A DNA stretch of 64,000 nucleotides, taken from Rhodothermia bacterium. GTDB lineage: Bacteria > Bacteroidota > Rhodothermia > Rhodothermales > UBA2364. Where the stretch lies: positions 62,001 to 126,000 of the forward strand of contig JAFLBZ010000008.1 in assembly GCA_017303715.1 (NCBI GenBank), read 5' to 3'. The position numbers and the translations under genes were made by a program. Shown here piece after piece: positions 8,608 to 17,535 of the stretch. The notes under the pieces are model-generated. The model did not search any database. It saw nothing but the letters and a program-made list of their open reading frames with translations, and was not told the DNA's origin. Each line of letters opens with the position of its first letter. Within the stretch, counting starts at the first letter, position 1.

Positions 8608-10002
8608 ATGAAAAACCACCGCTGTTTTGTGTTTCTGCTCCTTTATTTGGGGCTTTTCTCGTATGCTGACGCACAAAGTACGCCAACACTTTTGCCTCGT
8701 GCTTTCAAGTGCGAAGAACTTAAAACGGCCTTTCAACACTACGCCTATTCCGAGTTTGAAGAAACCCGTATCGCATTGGCCGCACTCAAAGACGAGGCCC
8801 TTTCACCCACCTGCAAGGCCGAAAAATACATGCTCGTTGGGGCGGTTAATGTGGTTTCTTTCATGATGAACCAGTCTGGAACATTTGAGGAGGCAGACCG
8901 CAATTTTGTAGTGGCGCTTCTTGCAGACCCATTCCGGGCAATGGATGAGGCCGCGTTCCCGCCGCTGCTTATTCGGAAGCGTTTCGAATATAACCGTCAA
9001 CAACTGAACCAAGGCGACCTACAAATGGCCTCATCCGATGTGGCCGATAGCCCTGAATCGGCCCTGCACAGTGCAGAGTTAAACGCAGTTCGGTCTTACG
9101 TGGGACAATATTTTTCTCCAGAGCGATTTGCCACGATCCTTTCCGATACCGATATGGCCGAGGCCATTCTTTCGGTACGTCATGCAAGTAAGAGCCGGAT
9201 CGAAGAATTGGTACGAGATTCTTCTGGCGTCACCGTTTCTGCCGCCAACCTAATTAACCGTAAAAGCATCCTGTCCTCGGTTAACCAAAGTGGTGTTTTG
9301 TTCGATATGGAAAAGCCTTATGTACGCTTGGACATTACCGAGACCATTGAAGGGGCTTCAAGCCAGAGTCGTGTGGCCCTAACCGGAATAAAAAAAGCCC
9401 TCCAAGAGGCGGGATTTACGGTGATAGACGAAACGACGCCCAATACGGAAGCACATATTTTGGTAAGAGGCAATGTGGATGCGGCTGCCGATAGAATTGG
9501 CATGGGAATGGGATGGGGGGGATGGGCGATTGCTAACCTAACGATGCGGTGGGCGGATGGAAGTAACTATGAGTTTGGGTCTCAAATCGAGAAAAAAGAC
9601 GGAAAAGGCAAGATGATGCAACGGGAGGCCGCTTTTTCGGCGTTGGAAAACCTAACCGCCACACTTGCCAGTCATATCAAACAAACCTGCATCTCGGAGT
9701 GGAATAGCCGCACCTTGAATGGCGCCATTCATCTGATTGAACTTCGTGGTAACTTAAATTACGAAGACTTCCGCAGGATGTTGGTACAACTCTCCACATT
9801 TGCGCTAAATGATCCCTTGGATAACCCACGTTTCGTAGCAGATGGAACAACGCTGGTCTATATCCGCTATCGTCCACAAGACGGGGATTTGGCCGATGTA
9901 ATCCGTCGGGAAGGGTTTTACAACCTGAGCAAGAGCTATAAAACCGAAGTGCAACAAGTGTCTTTTAATCATATTGTCCTCAATGTGAAAGCGGATCTCT
10001 GA
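8608..10002 (+). CDS. Exported protein, FlgT/CsgG-like features, function unknown
   Basis: Protein of 464 residues with a clear signal peptide (MKNHRCFVFLLLYLGLFSYADAQ, cleavage after ADA) and no lipobox. Residues 30-130 look helical and TPR-like. Residues 230-340 contain an alternating beta/alpha segment (VRLDITETIEG, GIKKALQEAGFTVID, EAHILVRGNVDA) reminiscent of the CsgG/FlgO/FlgT superfamily of periplasmic envelope proteins. A run GMGMGWGGWAIA precedes a beta segment. The C-terminal 80 residues form a second possible domain (RGNLNYEDFRRMLVQL). This family assignment is inference from pattern, not a confident match. It follows the kinase by 53 bases and precedes two CsgG-like genes. Confidence 0.6.
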   Translation: MKNHRCFVFLLLYLGLFSYADAQSTPTLLPRAFKCEELKTAFQHYAYSEFEETRIALAALKDEALSPTCKAEKYMLVGAVNVVSFMMNQSGTFEEADRNFVVALLADPFRAMDEAAFPPLLIRKRFEYNRQQLNQGDLQMASSDVADSPESALHSAELNAVRSYVGQYFSPERFATILSDTDMAEAILSVRHASKSRIEELVRDSSGVTVSAANLINRKSILSSVNQSGVLFDMEKPYVRLDITETIEGASSQSRVALTGIKKALQEAGFTVIDETTPNTEAHILVRGNVDAAADRIGMGMGWGGWAIANLTMRWADGSNYEFGSQIEKKDGKGKMMQREAAFSALENLTATLASHIKQTCISEWNSRTLNGAIHLIELRGNLNYEDFRRMLVQLSTFALNDPLDNPRFVADGTTLVYIRYRPQDGDLADVIRREGFYNLSKSYKTEVQQVSFNHIVLNVKADL

Positions 10003-10041
10003 TTTTTCAAAAAAGGCGTCCTACGCCGCACGGTTATTACC

Positions 10042-10908
10042 ATGTCTCTGTTTAATTTTAAACGCTCTGTTCGTGTTTTTTTCGGATGGGGCGTTTTATG
10101 CTTCCTCCACACGGGGATGTTACAAGCCCAAGAAACAGCTGGCCAAGCCAATTTACGGGATAGTATCCAGACGGATAGCGCGTTCATAGCACCAAAGCCC
10201 GATACTATTCGGGTGGCGGTATGGCCTTTTCAATATACGGGATTGCTCCAAAAAGAAACGGACTTGGCGTATGCCAGTGGTCTCCGATTGCTTTTGGGGG
10301 CATACCTAAGTGCCTATTCCACCATCCGAACGAGCGACAGGGTAGAAATGCAGGAAGTGCTACAAATGGCACAACTTAGCCGTTTCGGCCCAGAGAGTCA
10401 GTCCATCCCCCTCGATTTTGAAGGAGCGGACTATATCATTATGGGACAATACTTTATGCGAAATCGGACGAGTTTTGCACATTTACAAGTCCGCATGTTT
10501 TCAGTAAAAAATGGCGCGATTCTTGCAGAACGACATTTAAATCTCCCTCGGCTCTCGATAGAGCGGGTTCCTGCTTTTTTGCAAGCATTTGCCCAAGACG
10601 TGGCAACTAAACTAGAACGTAGCGAAGCGACTCCGGATTTCTCCTCGCAAGTAACTTGTAAAAAAGGTGGAATTCAGTGGCTCATGCAAGCTGCCGCAGA
10701 CCGTGAAGCAGCATTTGTAATGGAAGATCTGACCTTGGCCGTCGAAAAATTGGATAAAGCCATTGTCGGTTTTGAACGAAGTAAAATCCGCTTATGTGGT
10801 TCTGGCTGGTTGGATCGGGAGATTTCGGAGACGCAAAACATGCGTAATGCACTCCGCCGCATACTCGATTCCCCTATCGAAGAATCCAATGAACCGAAAA
10901 AACCATAG
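10042..10908 (+). CDS. Exported CsgG/FlgO-like protein
   Basis: Protein of 288 residues with a signal peptide (residues 1-30, ending LQAQ) and no lipobox Cys at the cleavage site. Residues 50-190 have the CsgG/FlgO-like alternation: IRVAVWPFQYTG, a helix over LAYASGLRLLLGAYL, a strand with IRTSDRVEMQEVL, then GADYIIMGQYF and HLQVRMFSVKNGAIL. Known members include CsgG, the curli export pore lipoprotein, and FlgO/TolB-N periplasmic proteins. Absence of a lipid anchor argues against a classical CsgG pore. Two Cys occur in the C-terminal helical region. The 3' end overlaps the next gene by 20 bases. Confidence 0.65.
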   Translation: MSLFNFKRSVRVFFGWGVLCFLHTGMLQAQETAGQANLRDSIQTDSAFIAPKPDTIRVAVWPFQYTGLLQKETDLAYASGLRLLLGAYLSAYSTIRTSDRVEMQEVLQMAQLSRFGPESQSIPLDFEGADYIIMGQYFMRNRTSFAHLQVRMFSVKNGAILAERHLNLPRLSIERVPAFLQAFAQDVATKLERSEATPDFSSQVTCKKGGIQWLMQAAADREAAFVMEDLTLAVEKLDKAIVGFERSKIRLCGSGWLDREISETQNMRNALRRILDSPIEESNEPKKP

Positions 10909-12337
10909 GGCGTATTTACGCTGGCTCGTCGCTTTCTTGTTGGTTCCGCTGCTAAGTCCAGTACGGATAATGGCACAAGGTGTAGAAACCCGCATCAATA
11001 CACTCTTAGACAGTGCCGATGGTCACTTAGAACGTGGGCGTGCGCAACAAGCCTTAGACGCACTTGTCCAAGCCGCTACTTTGGCAGATTTGCCAGACCC
11101 TACAGACCTACGTGCAAGAGGCGTTTCCAAAGGGAACCCAGACCTCTTTGGTAGAATCCTCATTTCTCGTGCCCGCGCTTATGAATCCTTAGAGTCTTTT
11201 GCTGAAGCACGGAATGATTATTTGGCTTTTCTGGCACTCAATCCCTCTGGAGACCATGCCCAAGCGGCCCGCTCGCAAATCCAACACATAGATAAGCAAG
11301 CAATTCGCTATCTGACCAACATAAGCCGACAGAATGAAAATAGGCTGTCACGGTTTTATAACCGAGAAGAAAGCCGATTTACGATTGGGGTTTTACCCTT
11401 TTTGAACCAAAGCCAAAATGCCGACCTTAGTCGTGTTGGGTTTGGGATTTCGGGATTTCTTACGACGGTTTTTTCTTCTTTAGGACGGTTAACGGACGTG
11501 CCTTTCACTACTGTGGAGCGTTCGCGGCTAAATACCATTCTGACCGAAGTTAACATTGGCCGGTTTTACGGTGGTGACAGGAAAATTGCCCCGCCATCGG
11601 TGGGCAAGATTTTGGGCGCTGAATTTATTGTAACAGGCTTGGTCAGAACAGAAGGTGGCCGCCTGACGGTTCAGCCGATTCTTACACACGTTCCAAAAGA
11701 CACCTCGTATGTATTGCCCGCTAGGAGTGCCGCTGAAAACAATACGGGACTTAAAACGCTTCAGGAAGAATTGACCTTTGCCGTTGCCGACCAAATTCAG
11801 CGTATCACCCGTTTTAAATATACCAATGGGCGGATGGCCTTTTCTAATGCCATTGGTACAATTGTAGCCGATGACTTACAGCGCTTCTTGATGTTCTCAC
11901 AAGGCTTTGATATGGCAGAAGCCGGCACTTCCGATCCGGCGGGGCAAATCCTTTCCGACGCCAATGTGGGCATTACCGCACGCGACCGAAATGCCGTAGA
12001 ACAAACACGGGTTGTGGTACTGCAATCCTACACGAATGTCACTGATATTTTAAGCCAGACAGCCGGTTTTGGAGGGTTTGCTGGCGGCGGTGGCGGGGCA
12101 ATTGCGGCGGGTAACTCAAGTAAAAAAGTGATCAAAGCCATTAATTTTGGCTATGCCGCTACCCAGTTGGGTTTGCTTTCGCTGGGAGCTGCCGGAATAA
12201 CCGATGGTGATGCCGGCATTGGCACGAATGTAAACGAGACAGGAGACGCCACAAATAAACCGCCCGGAACCTTAAATCCAGCCAACCAAGCCTTTATTCG
12301 GGTACAGGTGGTTGCTCCTTTGCCAAAATCCAACTAA
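10889..12337 (+). CDS. Exported TPR plus CsgG-domain protein
   Basis: Protein of 482 residues. I chose the ATG at 10889 because it gives a good signal peptide (RWLVAFLLVPLLSPVRIMAQ); the frame is open further upstream but lies inside the previous gene. Residues 30-135 are TPR-like (RINTLLDSADGHLERGRAQ, ARAYESLESFAEARNDYLAF). Residues 150-300 form a CsgG-type domain: FTIGVLPFLNQSQNADLSRV, FTTVERSRLNTILTE, GKILGAEFIVTGLVRTEGG. A Gly-rich linker (GGFAGGGGGAIAAG) follows near 390. It is the clearest CsgG-like member of the cluster and overlaps the upstream CsgG-like gene by 20 bases, so the two are probably co-translated and may act in one complex. Confidence 0.7.
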   Translation: MNRKNHRAYLRWLVAFLLVPLLSPVRIMAQGVETRINTLLDSADGHLERGRAQQALDALVQAATLADLPDPTDLRARGVSKGNPDLFGRILISRARAYESLESFAEARNDYLAFLALNPSGDHAQAARSQIQHIDKQAIRYLTNISRQNENRLSRFYNREESRFTIGVLPFLNQSQNADLSRVGFGISGFLTTVFSSLGRLTDVPFTTVERSRLNTILTEVNIGRFYGGDRKIAPPSVGKILGAEFIVTGLVRTEGGRLTVQPILTHVPKDTSYVLPARSAAENNTGLKTLQEELTFAVADQIQRITRFKYTNGRMAFSNAIGTIVADDLQRFLMFSQGFDMAEAGTSDPAGQILSDANVGITARDRNAVEQTRVVVLQSYTNVTDILSQTAGFGGFAGGGGGAIAAGNSSKKVIKAINFGYAATQLGLLSLGAAGITDGDAGIGTNVNETGDATNKPPGTLNPANQAFIRVQVVAPLPKSN

Positions 12338-12346
12338 CCAAACCCT

Positions 12347-13540
12347 ATGAAGCGCCTCTGCTGCCCCGTAACATATTCCGGAAAATGGGCTTTTGGCCTG
12401 TTCTTGGCTGTTTTTGTGTGGTGTTATTTGCCACCACAAGTTTTTGCACAAATCTCGCCGGGTACGCCTTATAGCACAGCCATTCAATTGTTCAGCCAAC
12501 GTTGGACAATACGTGAAGGTGAAGAGTCTGTTCAAATCTCGCAAACCGTTTTGCCCATCGGGATCTATCTGCCCTTTAAAGATCGGTTCGAGATGCGGCT
12601 CTCTTCGTCATACCTAAACTTTCAAAACCTTGCAGAAAATGTCCAAACAACTGTAAGTGGGCTTTCGGATTTAAAAATACAAGCGGGCTATGCGCTCAAT
12701 ACAGAACGGCGCATGGTGGTGAATACCGCCTTTAGCTTACCTACGGGTGTGAGTAAGCTAACCGACAAACAGCAAGACGTTGTGACGGATTTTATCTCGC
12801 CGGATTTGTCCGTCCGAGAAAACCGACTGGGCGAAGGCTTTAATGCCGGTGGAACTTTCTCTTTTGTGACAGATACCTCGGAGGAGGGGTTGCTTGGTGG
12901 CGCCGTAGGATTTTTGCATAGAGGCGCTTTCCAAACTGCTTTAATTAATGCAGACAAGAGTGTGACCCTAAAGCCGGGATCGGAGACGACCGTCACCGCC
13001 GCATATAGCCACACCACGCCAAGTTCTTTTTTCCAAATTAGTCCCACCTTGACGTTCTATGGTGATGAACATATTAATGGCCTGAAAGCCCTAAGACTTG
13101 GCCCCAAGTTCCAGACCCAAGTTTTGGCGACCAAAATGTTTAACAAGCGAAAGGGTTTATTAACAACCGCGCTTCAAGGTGTGGTTCGTGGGGAGACTAT
13201 GACTTTCGAGGAAAGTGCCGAGGTTTTCCATATTAAAAATCCCAATAGCTTAACCATTCTTGCTTCGTTAGACTATAACCTGATGGCCAAACTACGTTTA
13301 ACCCTGACGGGGGTAGGGCGTTTTATACGCACCTCAACATCGGAAGAAGAAATGGTGGTAACAGGTTCAGGAACCAGCAATGTGTTTGAAGAAGGCGCAA
13401 CCTTGAGCTATGCTGTGAGCAAATCGGCTACACTGAGTTTAGGACAACGGTATATCACTGGGCGTGGAACTAATGCGAAATCCGAAATCCGAACCATTAA
13501 CGGTTTTGAGACCTTTCTAAGAACTTCCATAAGGTTCTGA
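12347..13540 (+). CDS. Probable outer-membrane beta-barrel protein
   Basis: Protein of 397 residues with an N-terminal signal peptide ending VFAQ. The rest consists of many short amphipathic beta strands separated by polar turns, ending in an aromatic residue (TFLRTSIRF), as expected for a Gram-negative outer-membrane barrel. Strand patterns such as KIQAGYALNTERRMVVNTAFSL resemble the MetA-pathway-of-phenol / DUF3187-like barrel families, but I cannot assign it firmly. It starts nine bases after the TPR-CsgG gene, so a role as the outer-membrane component of the cluster is a reasonable inference. Confidence 0.65.
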   Translation: MKRLCCPVTYSGKWAFGLFLAVFVWCYLPPQVFAQISPGTPYSTAIQLFSQRWTIREGEESVQISQTVLPIGIYLPFKDRFEMRLSSSYLNFQNLAENVQTTVSGLSDLKIQAGYALNTERRMVVNTAFSLPTGVSKLTDKQQDVVTDFISPDLSVRENRLGEGFNAGGTFSFVTDTSEEGLLGGAVGFLHRGAFQTALINADKSVTLKPGSETTVTAAYSHTTPSSFFQISPTLTFYGDEHINGLKALRLGPKFQTQVLATKMFNKRKGLLTTALQGVVRGETMTFEESAEVFHIKNPNSLTILASLDYNLMAKLRLTLTGVGRFIRTSTSEEEMVVTGSGTSNVFEEGATLSYAVSKSATLSLGQRYITGRGTNAKSEIRTINGFETFLRTSIRF

Positions 13541-13572
13541 AAAAGGCACGGGAGACCTTAAAGAATAAAGAC

Positions 13573-14382
13573 ATGAAGTATTTCTTTTTAAGTGCTTGGT
13601 TTGCTGTGGCGTTGATGGCCTCTGGTTGCGACATGCAAAATATGGGCGGGCGGAGTGTAACGGTACGCCCCAAGTTGCAAATTGATTTTGTGGAGCCAAG
13701 AATGTTGGATGGTTCTCCTTGGCAGCATGATGCCCTTTCAAAAACACAGGCCATCTGGACTGTTAAGCTAACCGTAATCTCGAAGGGCGGTCGGGATTAT
13801 AGCCCACAACAAGCCATTACAGCCGACAATACCACACAGAACGAGGTTTTTTTCGATCTGCAATTGCCTTTAGACTCCACCTTTACCTTTCGTGTGGAAT
13901 ATAGCCAAAATGGGCAGTTACGTGCTCGTGGCCAGACCCTTCAGCGCATTACCCGCGATAACTTTATTGTATATATGAGGGCTGCTTTTCTGCCCGAAAA
14001 CAGCACAACGCCCGTAGTCGGTTTTGGGCCTTCAATTGTTTCTGTGAAAGCGAACAATGGTGAACTGAAAATGGCCTTGATGATTGATGGTACAACCGAG
14101 GTCATCAAAGCCGTAGCCGGCAAATTGAACATCACCGGCATAGACCCTACACGTATTCGCTTTAAAAATGCCCTGACCATCCGGCAAAATTATGGTGTAG
14201 ATCTCGCATGGGCATATCCCACCGGAAGGCGTGCACCTTTTGTATTGGATACCTTATTTGTCCCGCTGAATACACCCGCTGATGTGGAAATGAAATTCCA
14301 ACAGGGATCATTACAGTTGTTGACCGACCCCAATACGGTACGCTCTTACGCAGTTACCGATGCACGGGTAATCATTAAATAG
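13573..14382 (+). CDS. Lipoprotein of unknown function, possibly cohesin-like C-terminal half
   Basis: Protein of 269 residues with a lipoprotein signal (hydrophobic stretch then ASGC, Cys at residue 19). The first half is beta-rich (IWTVKLTVISKGG, FTFRVEYSQNGQLRARGQ). The C-terminal half (about residues 155-269) begins GPSIVSVKANNGELKMALMI and ends with YAVTDARVIIK, with a middle part GVDLAWAYPTG and LDTLFVPLNTPADVEMKF. That strand pattern is compatible with a cohesin-like jelly roll, which would be notable because the next gene encodes a dockerin-like module. This is only a fold suggestion. The start lies 32 bases after the barrel gene. Confidence 0.6.
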   Translation: MKYFFLSAWFAVALMASGCDMQNMGGRSVTVRPKLQIDFVEPRMLDGSPWQHDALSKTQAIWTVKLTVISKGGRDYSPQQAITADNTTQNEVFFDLQLPLDSTFTFRVEYSQNGQLRARGQTLQRITRDNFIVYMRAAFLPENSTTPVVGFGPSIVSVKANNGELKMALMIDGTTEVIKAVAGKLNITGIDPTRIRFKNALTIRQNYGVDLAWAYPTGRRAPFVLDTLFVPLNTPADVEMKFQQGSLQLLTDPNTVRSYAVTDARVIIK

Positions 14383-14409
14383 CCTTTTTCACGCCTGAAC
14401 CCTACGACC

Positions 14410-16041
14410 GTGAATCGTAATAAACGAATAAAAAATTTCCTTTTGTTGGGCATCCAGTTGTGCTTAGGCCATGTGGGTATCTTATGGGCACAACCCAAAG
14501 CACCTATTAACGTTGTGGCAACTCCGCTACGAGAAACACAAATTCAGCTAAACTGGCGGACAGAAAGCCTGAATGTCGCCAACGTTCTAATTGAGCGCCA
14601 GCAAAACTTTGGGAACTGGGAAATACTTACCGTAAGACCAACACTGAACGAGATAAGTTATTTAGATACAGGTCTAAGCAATGGAGCCTACTATTGTTAC
14701 CGCATGTATGCAGAAGGGACGGGTGGGCGCTCTATTGCGTCTGATATGGCCTGTGCATTGACCGGTAAACAAATAGAAGGAACCCCCATTTTAGCACAAA
14801 TTGCCCTGGCTGATCCTGTAACCATTGCCGTTGGATGGGCGGTAAACCAAGCCGAAAACTACCGCTTTAGGGTTCAGAGACGAACGCCTACGGGGGGATG
14901 GCAAACGATTGCGGAAGAATTAGAAAAGACGGTTTGGAGCAATACCGACTTGGACGAACTTTCCACGTTTTGTTATCGGGTTCAAGGATATAAAACTGGT
15001 TTTGCCTCCGAATACAGTGCCGAGGCATGTCAGACAACCTATGTCCTGACCCCACTTCCAGTCAAAGACTTGATTTTGTCTAACGATGCCACAAACCCTG
15101 ATCATGCCCTACGTGCCTCATGGAAACAAGGCGATCTATTCCGCAATGTGGTTTTTGAAGTTCAGAGCCGTCGCGCTGGCGAGTCTTGGGGCGGCACGCA
15201 AACGGTTGTAACGCCTACTTTCGAGTTGAACAATCTGCCAAATTTAACGCAATACGAACTGCGGGTGCGGGCAAGGCGGACGATCAGCAACATCACCTTA
15301 TTTTCGGAGTGGGTCACATCCGGCTCTGTCAATACTTGGCTCGCCATTTGGCCCGGAGATACGGATGGCGATGGACAAGTAGGCCCAGCCGATATTACGC
15401 GCCTAACCAACAGTTCGGTATATGGCAAGCGCTCTTCGTTCTCTGGAACACCCATTTCAACGACCCTCAACTGGGAAAAACTGAGTATTAATCCGGGCAA
15501 TGCAGACGTGAATGTACTTCGGGCGGATGCCAACCGAGATGGACTGGTGGATGTCTATGATCTCTTTCCGATTGTGGCCAACTATGGGCGGCGGGTATCC
15601 GGTAGCCCGTACATGAACACAATAGCCCGCATCACCGAGAAACAACAAGCGGACTTGATCCGACAAATGGAGGCACAGCTTCGTCAAGATCCCATTGCCG
15701 GGGTCATTGCAGATGATCTAAAGACGTTATTGCGCACTTGGGAAGAAGTACAAAACGACCAAACCGCTACCACCCCAAAACAGACGGGGCTTTTGCCTAA
15801 TTTCCCCAACCCCTTTAGTGGATATACCAACTTGAGCTGGCAACTGGCGGAGGCCTCGGCGGTCAAGATTTTGGTTGTAGATATTTTGGGACGGGAACAG
15901 GTCTTGGTAAATAGCGAGTCCATGTCCGAAGGGGTGCATCATATAACGTGGCAACCACAAAACCTTGCCGCCGGAACCTATTTTCTGGTTTTTGAGGTCA
16001 ATGGTTTGCGTACTACCCGAACCATACAAAAGGTTCGTTGA
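14410..16041 (+). CDS. Secreted FN3/dockerin-like protein with T9SS type A sorting domain
   Basis: Protein of 543 residues from a GTG start, with a signal peptide ending ILWAQ. Residues 30-310 contain three fibronectin type III-like repeats (for example PINVVATPLRETQIQLNW; ANVLIERQQNFGNWEIL; VVFEVQSRRAGESW). Residues 315-395 hold two dockerin-type calcium loops, DTDGDGQVGPADI and DANRDGLVDVYDL, about 60 residues apart. The C-terminal 80 residues are a type IX secretion sorting domain (LLPNFPNPFSGYTNLSWQL, VKILVVDILGRE, GTYFLVFEVNG). It is predicted to be exported through the outer membrane by T9SS and kept at the surface. It is the last gene of the kinase/CsgG-like cluster, 27 bases after the lipoprotein gene. 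Confidence 0.85.
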   Translation: MNRNKRIKNFLLLGIQLCLGHVGILWAQPKAPINVVATPLRETQIQLNWRTESLNVANVLIERQQNFGNWEILTVRPTLNEISYLDTGLSNGAYYCYRMYAEGTGGRSIASDMACALTGKQIEGTPILAQIALADPVTIAVGWAVNQAENYRFRVQRRTPTGGWQTIAEELEKTVWSNTDLDELSTFCYRVQGYKTGFASEYSAEACQTTYVLTPLPVKDLILSNDATNPDHALRASWKQGDLFRNVVFEVQSRRAGESWGGTQTVVTPTFELNNLPNLTQYELRVRARRTISNITLFSEWVTSGSVNTWLAIWPGDTDGDGQVGPADITRLTNSSVYGKRSSFSGTPISTTLNWEKLSINPGNADVNVLRADANRDGLVDVYDLFPIVANYGRRVSGSPYMNTIARITEKQQADLIRQMEAQLRQDPIAGVIADDLKTLLRTWEEVQNDQTATTPKQTGLLPNFPNPFSGYTNLSWQLAEASAVKILVVDILGREQVLVNSESMSEGVHHITWQPQNLAAGTYFLVFEVNGLRTTRTIQKVR

Positions 16042-16130
16042 CGCTATTGCGTTGAGGTCATTGTTTCGATTTTAAGCCGCCTTGTAGGTACTTGGTGGCT
16101 TTTCTTTGCCCTATTCGCAAAATTGGCATG

Positions 16131-16161
16131 TTTGATCAACAAAGTTCCATCCTTAACTTAT
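16131..16161 (+). promoter_or_regulatory. Candidate Bacteroidota-type promoter for the parvulin gene
   Basis: TTTG at 16131-16134, a 19-base spacer and TAACTTAT at 16154-16161 resemble the -33/-7 elements TTTG and TAnnTTTG. Transcription would start about 30 bases before the ATG at 16199. The last part of the -7 element is imperfect. Confidence 0.3.
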
Positions 16162-16198
16162 ACAGATTGTTCAACATCCACGAAAATCGAACGATTTT

Positions 16199-17332
16199 AT
16201 GCTGTATCGTTTTCTTGCCTTGTTTTTAGTGATCGGATTGGTTTCCGGTTGTAAACAAGAAAAATATCCAAAGGCTGATCAAGATGAATCTGACCAGTAT
16301 TTTAGACAAATGGGCGACTTTGCCGGAAGCCATATTTTGGTTGCTTACAAAGGAGCCGAAAGGGCGACCGTTACCCGTTCTAAAGATGAGGCGCGCAAGA
16401 TCGCAGCGGCCATTTTGAATGCAGTAAAAGCAGAACCTGAAAAATTTGAAGCCTTTGCCCAAAAAAACTCGGATGATAAAAGCGCAGCTGCTCGAAAAGG
16501 TGACTTAGGCGCATGGCCCGTAGGCGCAATGGTTCCAGACTTTGAACTTGCCGTTCGCCAAACTGAAGTCGGTAAAATTCATCCCAAAGTGGTCGAAACG
16601 CCGTTTGGGTTCCACATCGTCCGTCGTAACTCGCTCCGGACAAAATTTGTAGGCGGTACGGCTATTTTGCTGGGATACAAAACGCCGGAAACGCCACAGT
16701 TTTCTCGCTCAAAACAAGAGGCTGAAGCAAAAGCGGAAGAAATTAAAAAGCAGCTAAACGCTGGAAACTTCGATGCACTGGCCGCAAAATACAATGACCT
16801 CGAGAAAAAAGCCACCTATTGGAAGCCTTTTACCCGTTATGACCAGAACAACAGCGAAGAAATCATGCCGCTTTTTGAGTCCCTTAAATACGGTGAAGTA
16901 GGCGGGCCTTTAGACCTAAAAGGCGTTATTGGCTTCTTTAAACGCGATAAAATGAACCTCGTGACCGCTGCACACCTGCTGATTTCATGGAAAGGCGCAA
17001 CGCCTGTTCCCGCAACAGGCCCCAATCCGACGATCAAAACCGTTAGCCGCTCAAAAGAGGAAGCACGGACATTGGCCAACCAACTCGCAATACAGTTGCG
17101 CCAAAACCCAAATCAGTTCGAATCGCTCGTGGCCAACAATAGTGATGACATCATTACGATGAAAACGGGCGGGCAATTAGGGACATGGTTCTTGGGTGGT
17201 GGACTTCCCGCTTTTGATAGCGTGATCCCTAAAGTACCTGAAGGCCAAGTTTATGCTACCCCCATCGAGACCGAATATGGCTTTCATATTCTGCGCCGGA
17301 TGAAGGTTCCGCCTCTTTCCTATAAAGATTAA
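16199..17332 (+). CDS. Parvulin-type peptidyl-prolyl isomerase lipoprotein
   Basis: Lipoprotein of 377 residues (signal then VSGC, Cys at residue 18) that should assist folding of outer-membrane or secreted proteins in the periplasm. There are two good parvulin (PPIC) modules: residues 35-140 (SHILVAYKG, FEAFAQKNSDD, KGDLGAWPVGAMVPDFE, ETPFGFHIVRR) and residues 260-372 (AHLLISWKG, FESLVANNSDD, GGQLGTWFLGGGLPAFD, ETEYGFHILRR). A degenerate module sits between them (142-255) without the GxLG...F core, so probably structural. The arrangement resembles a SurA/PrsA-type chaperone. It has its own candidate promoter and a terminator downstream. Confidence 0.9.
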   Translation: MLYRFLALFLVIGLVSGCKQEKYPKADQDESDQYFRQMGDFAGSHILVAYKGAERATVTRSKDEARKIAAAILNAVKAEPEKFEAFAQKNSDDKSAAARKGDLGAWPVGAMVPDFELAVRQTEVGKIHPKVVETPFGFHIVRRNSLRTKFVGGTAILLGYKTPETPQFSRSKQEAEAKAEEIKKQLNAGNFDALAAKYNDLEKKATYWKPFTRYDQNNSEEIMPLFESLKYGEVGGPLDLKGVIGFFKRDKMNLVTAAHLLISWKGATPVPATGPNPTIKTVSRSKEEARTLANQLAIQLRQNPNQFESLVANNSDDIITMKTGGQLGTWFLGGGLPAFDSVIPKVPEGQVYATPIETEYGFHILRRMKVPPLSYKD

Positions 17333-17357
17333 AGGTCTTTTTACTTCCTTTTTTATT

Positions 17358-17401
17358 CGTACGCTCATTGGTTTTAGCCCAAAGGGAGTACGATTTTTTT
17401 T
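17358..17401 (+). terminator. Rho-independent terminator after parvulin gene
   Basis: CGTACGCTC (17358-17366) pairs with GGGAGTACG (17384-17392), with one G/A mismatch and one wobble, across a 17-base loop. It is followed by a run of eight T (17394-17401). Confidence 0.5.
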
Positions 17402-17535
17402 GTGCTTAATTAAGAACACATTAGACACGCATGGTTTTTTTAAAAAGCAGAAGCGGAAGGCAACGGTTTTGCTTAACTTATATCTCTTGAAAGCCTTTAC
17501 ACCCACCAATTTGTGTCTCTAAACCAACGTCAGAA

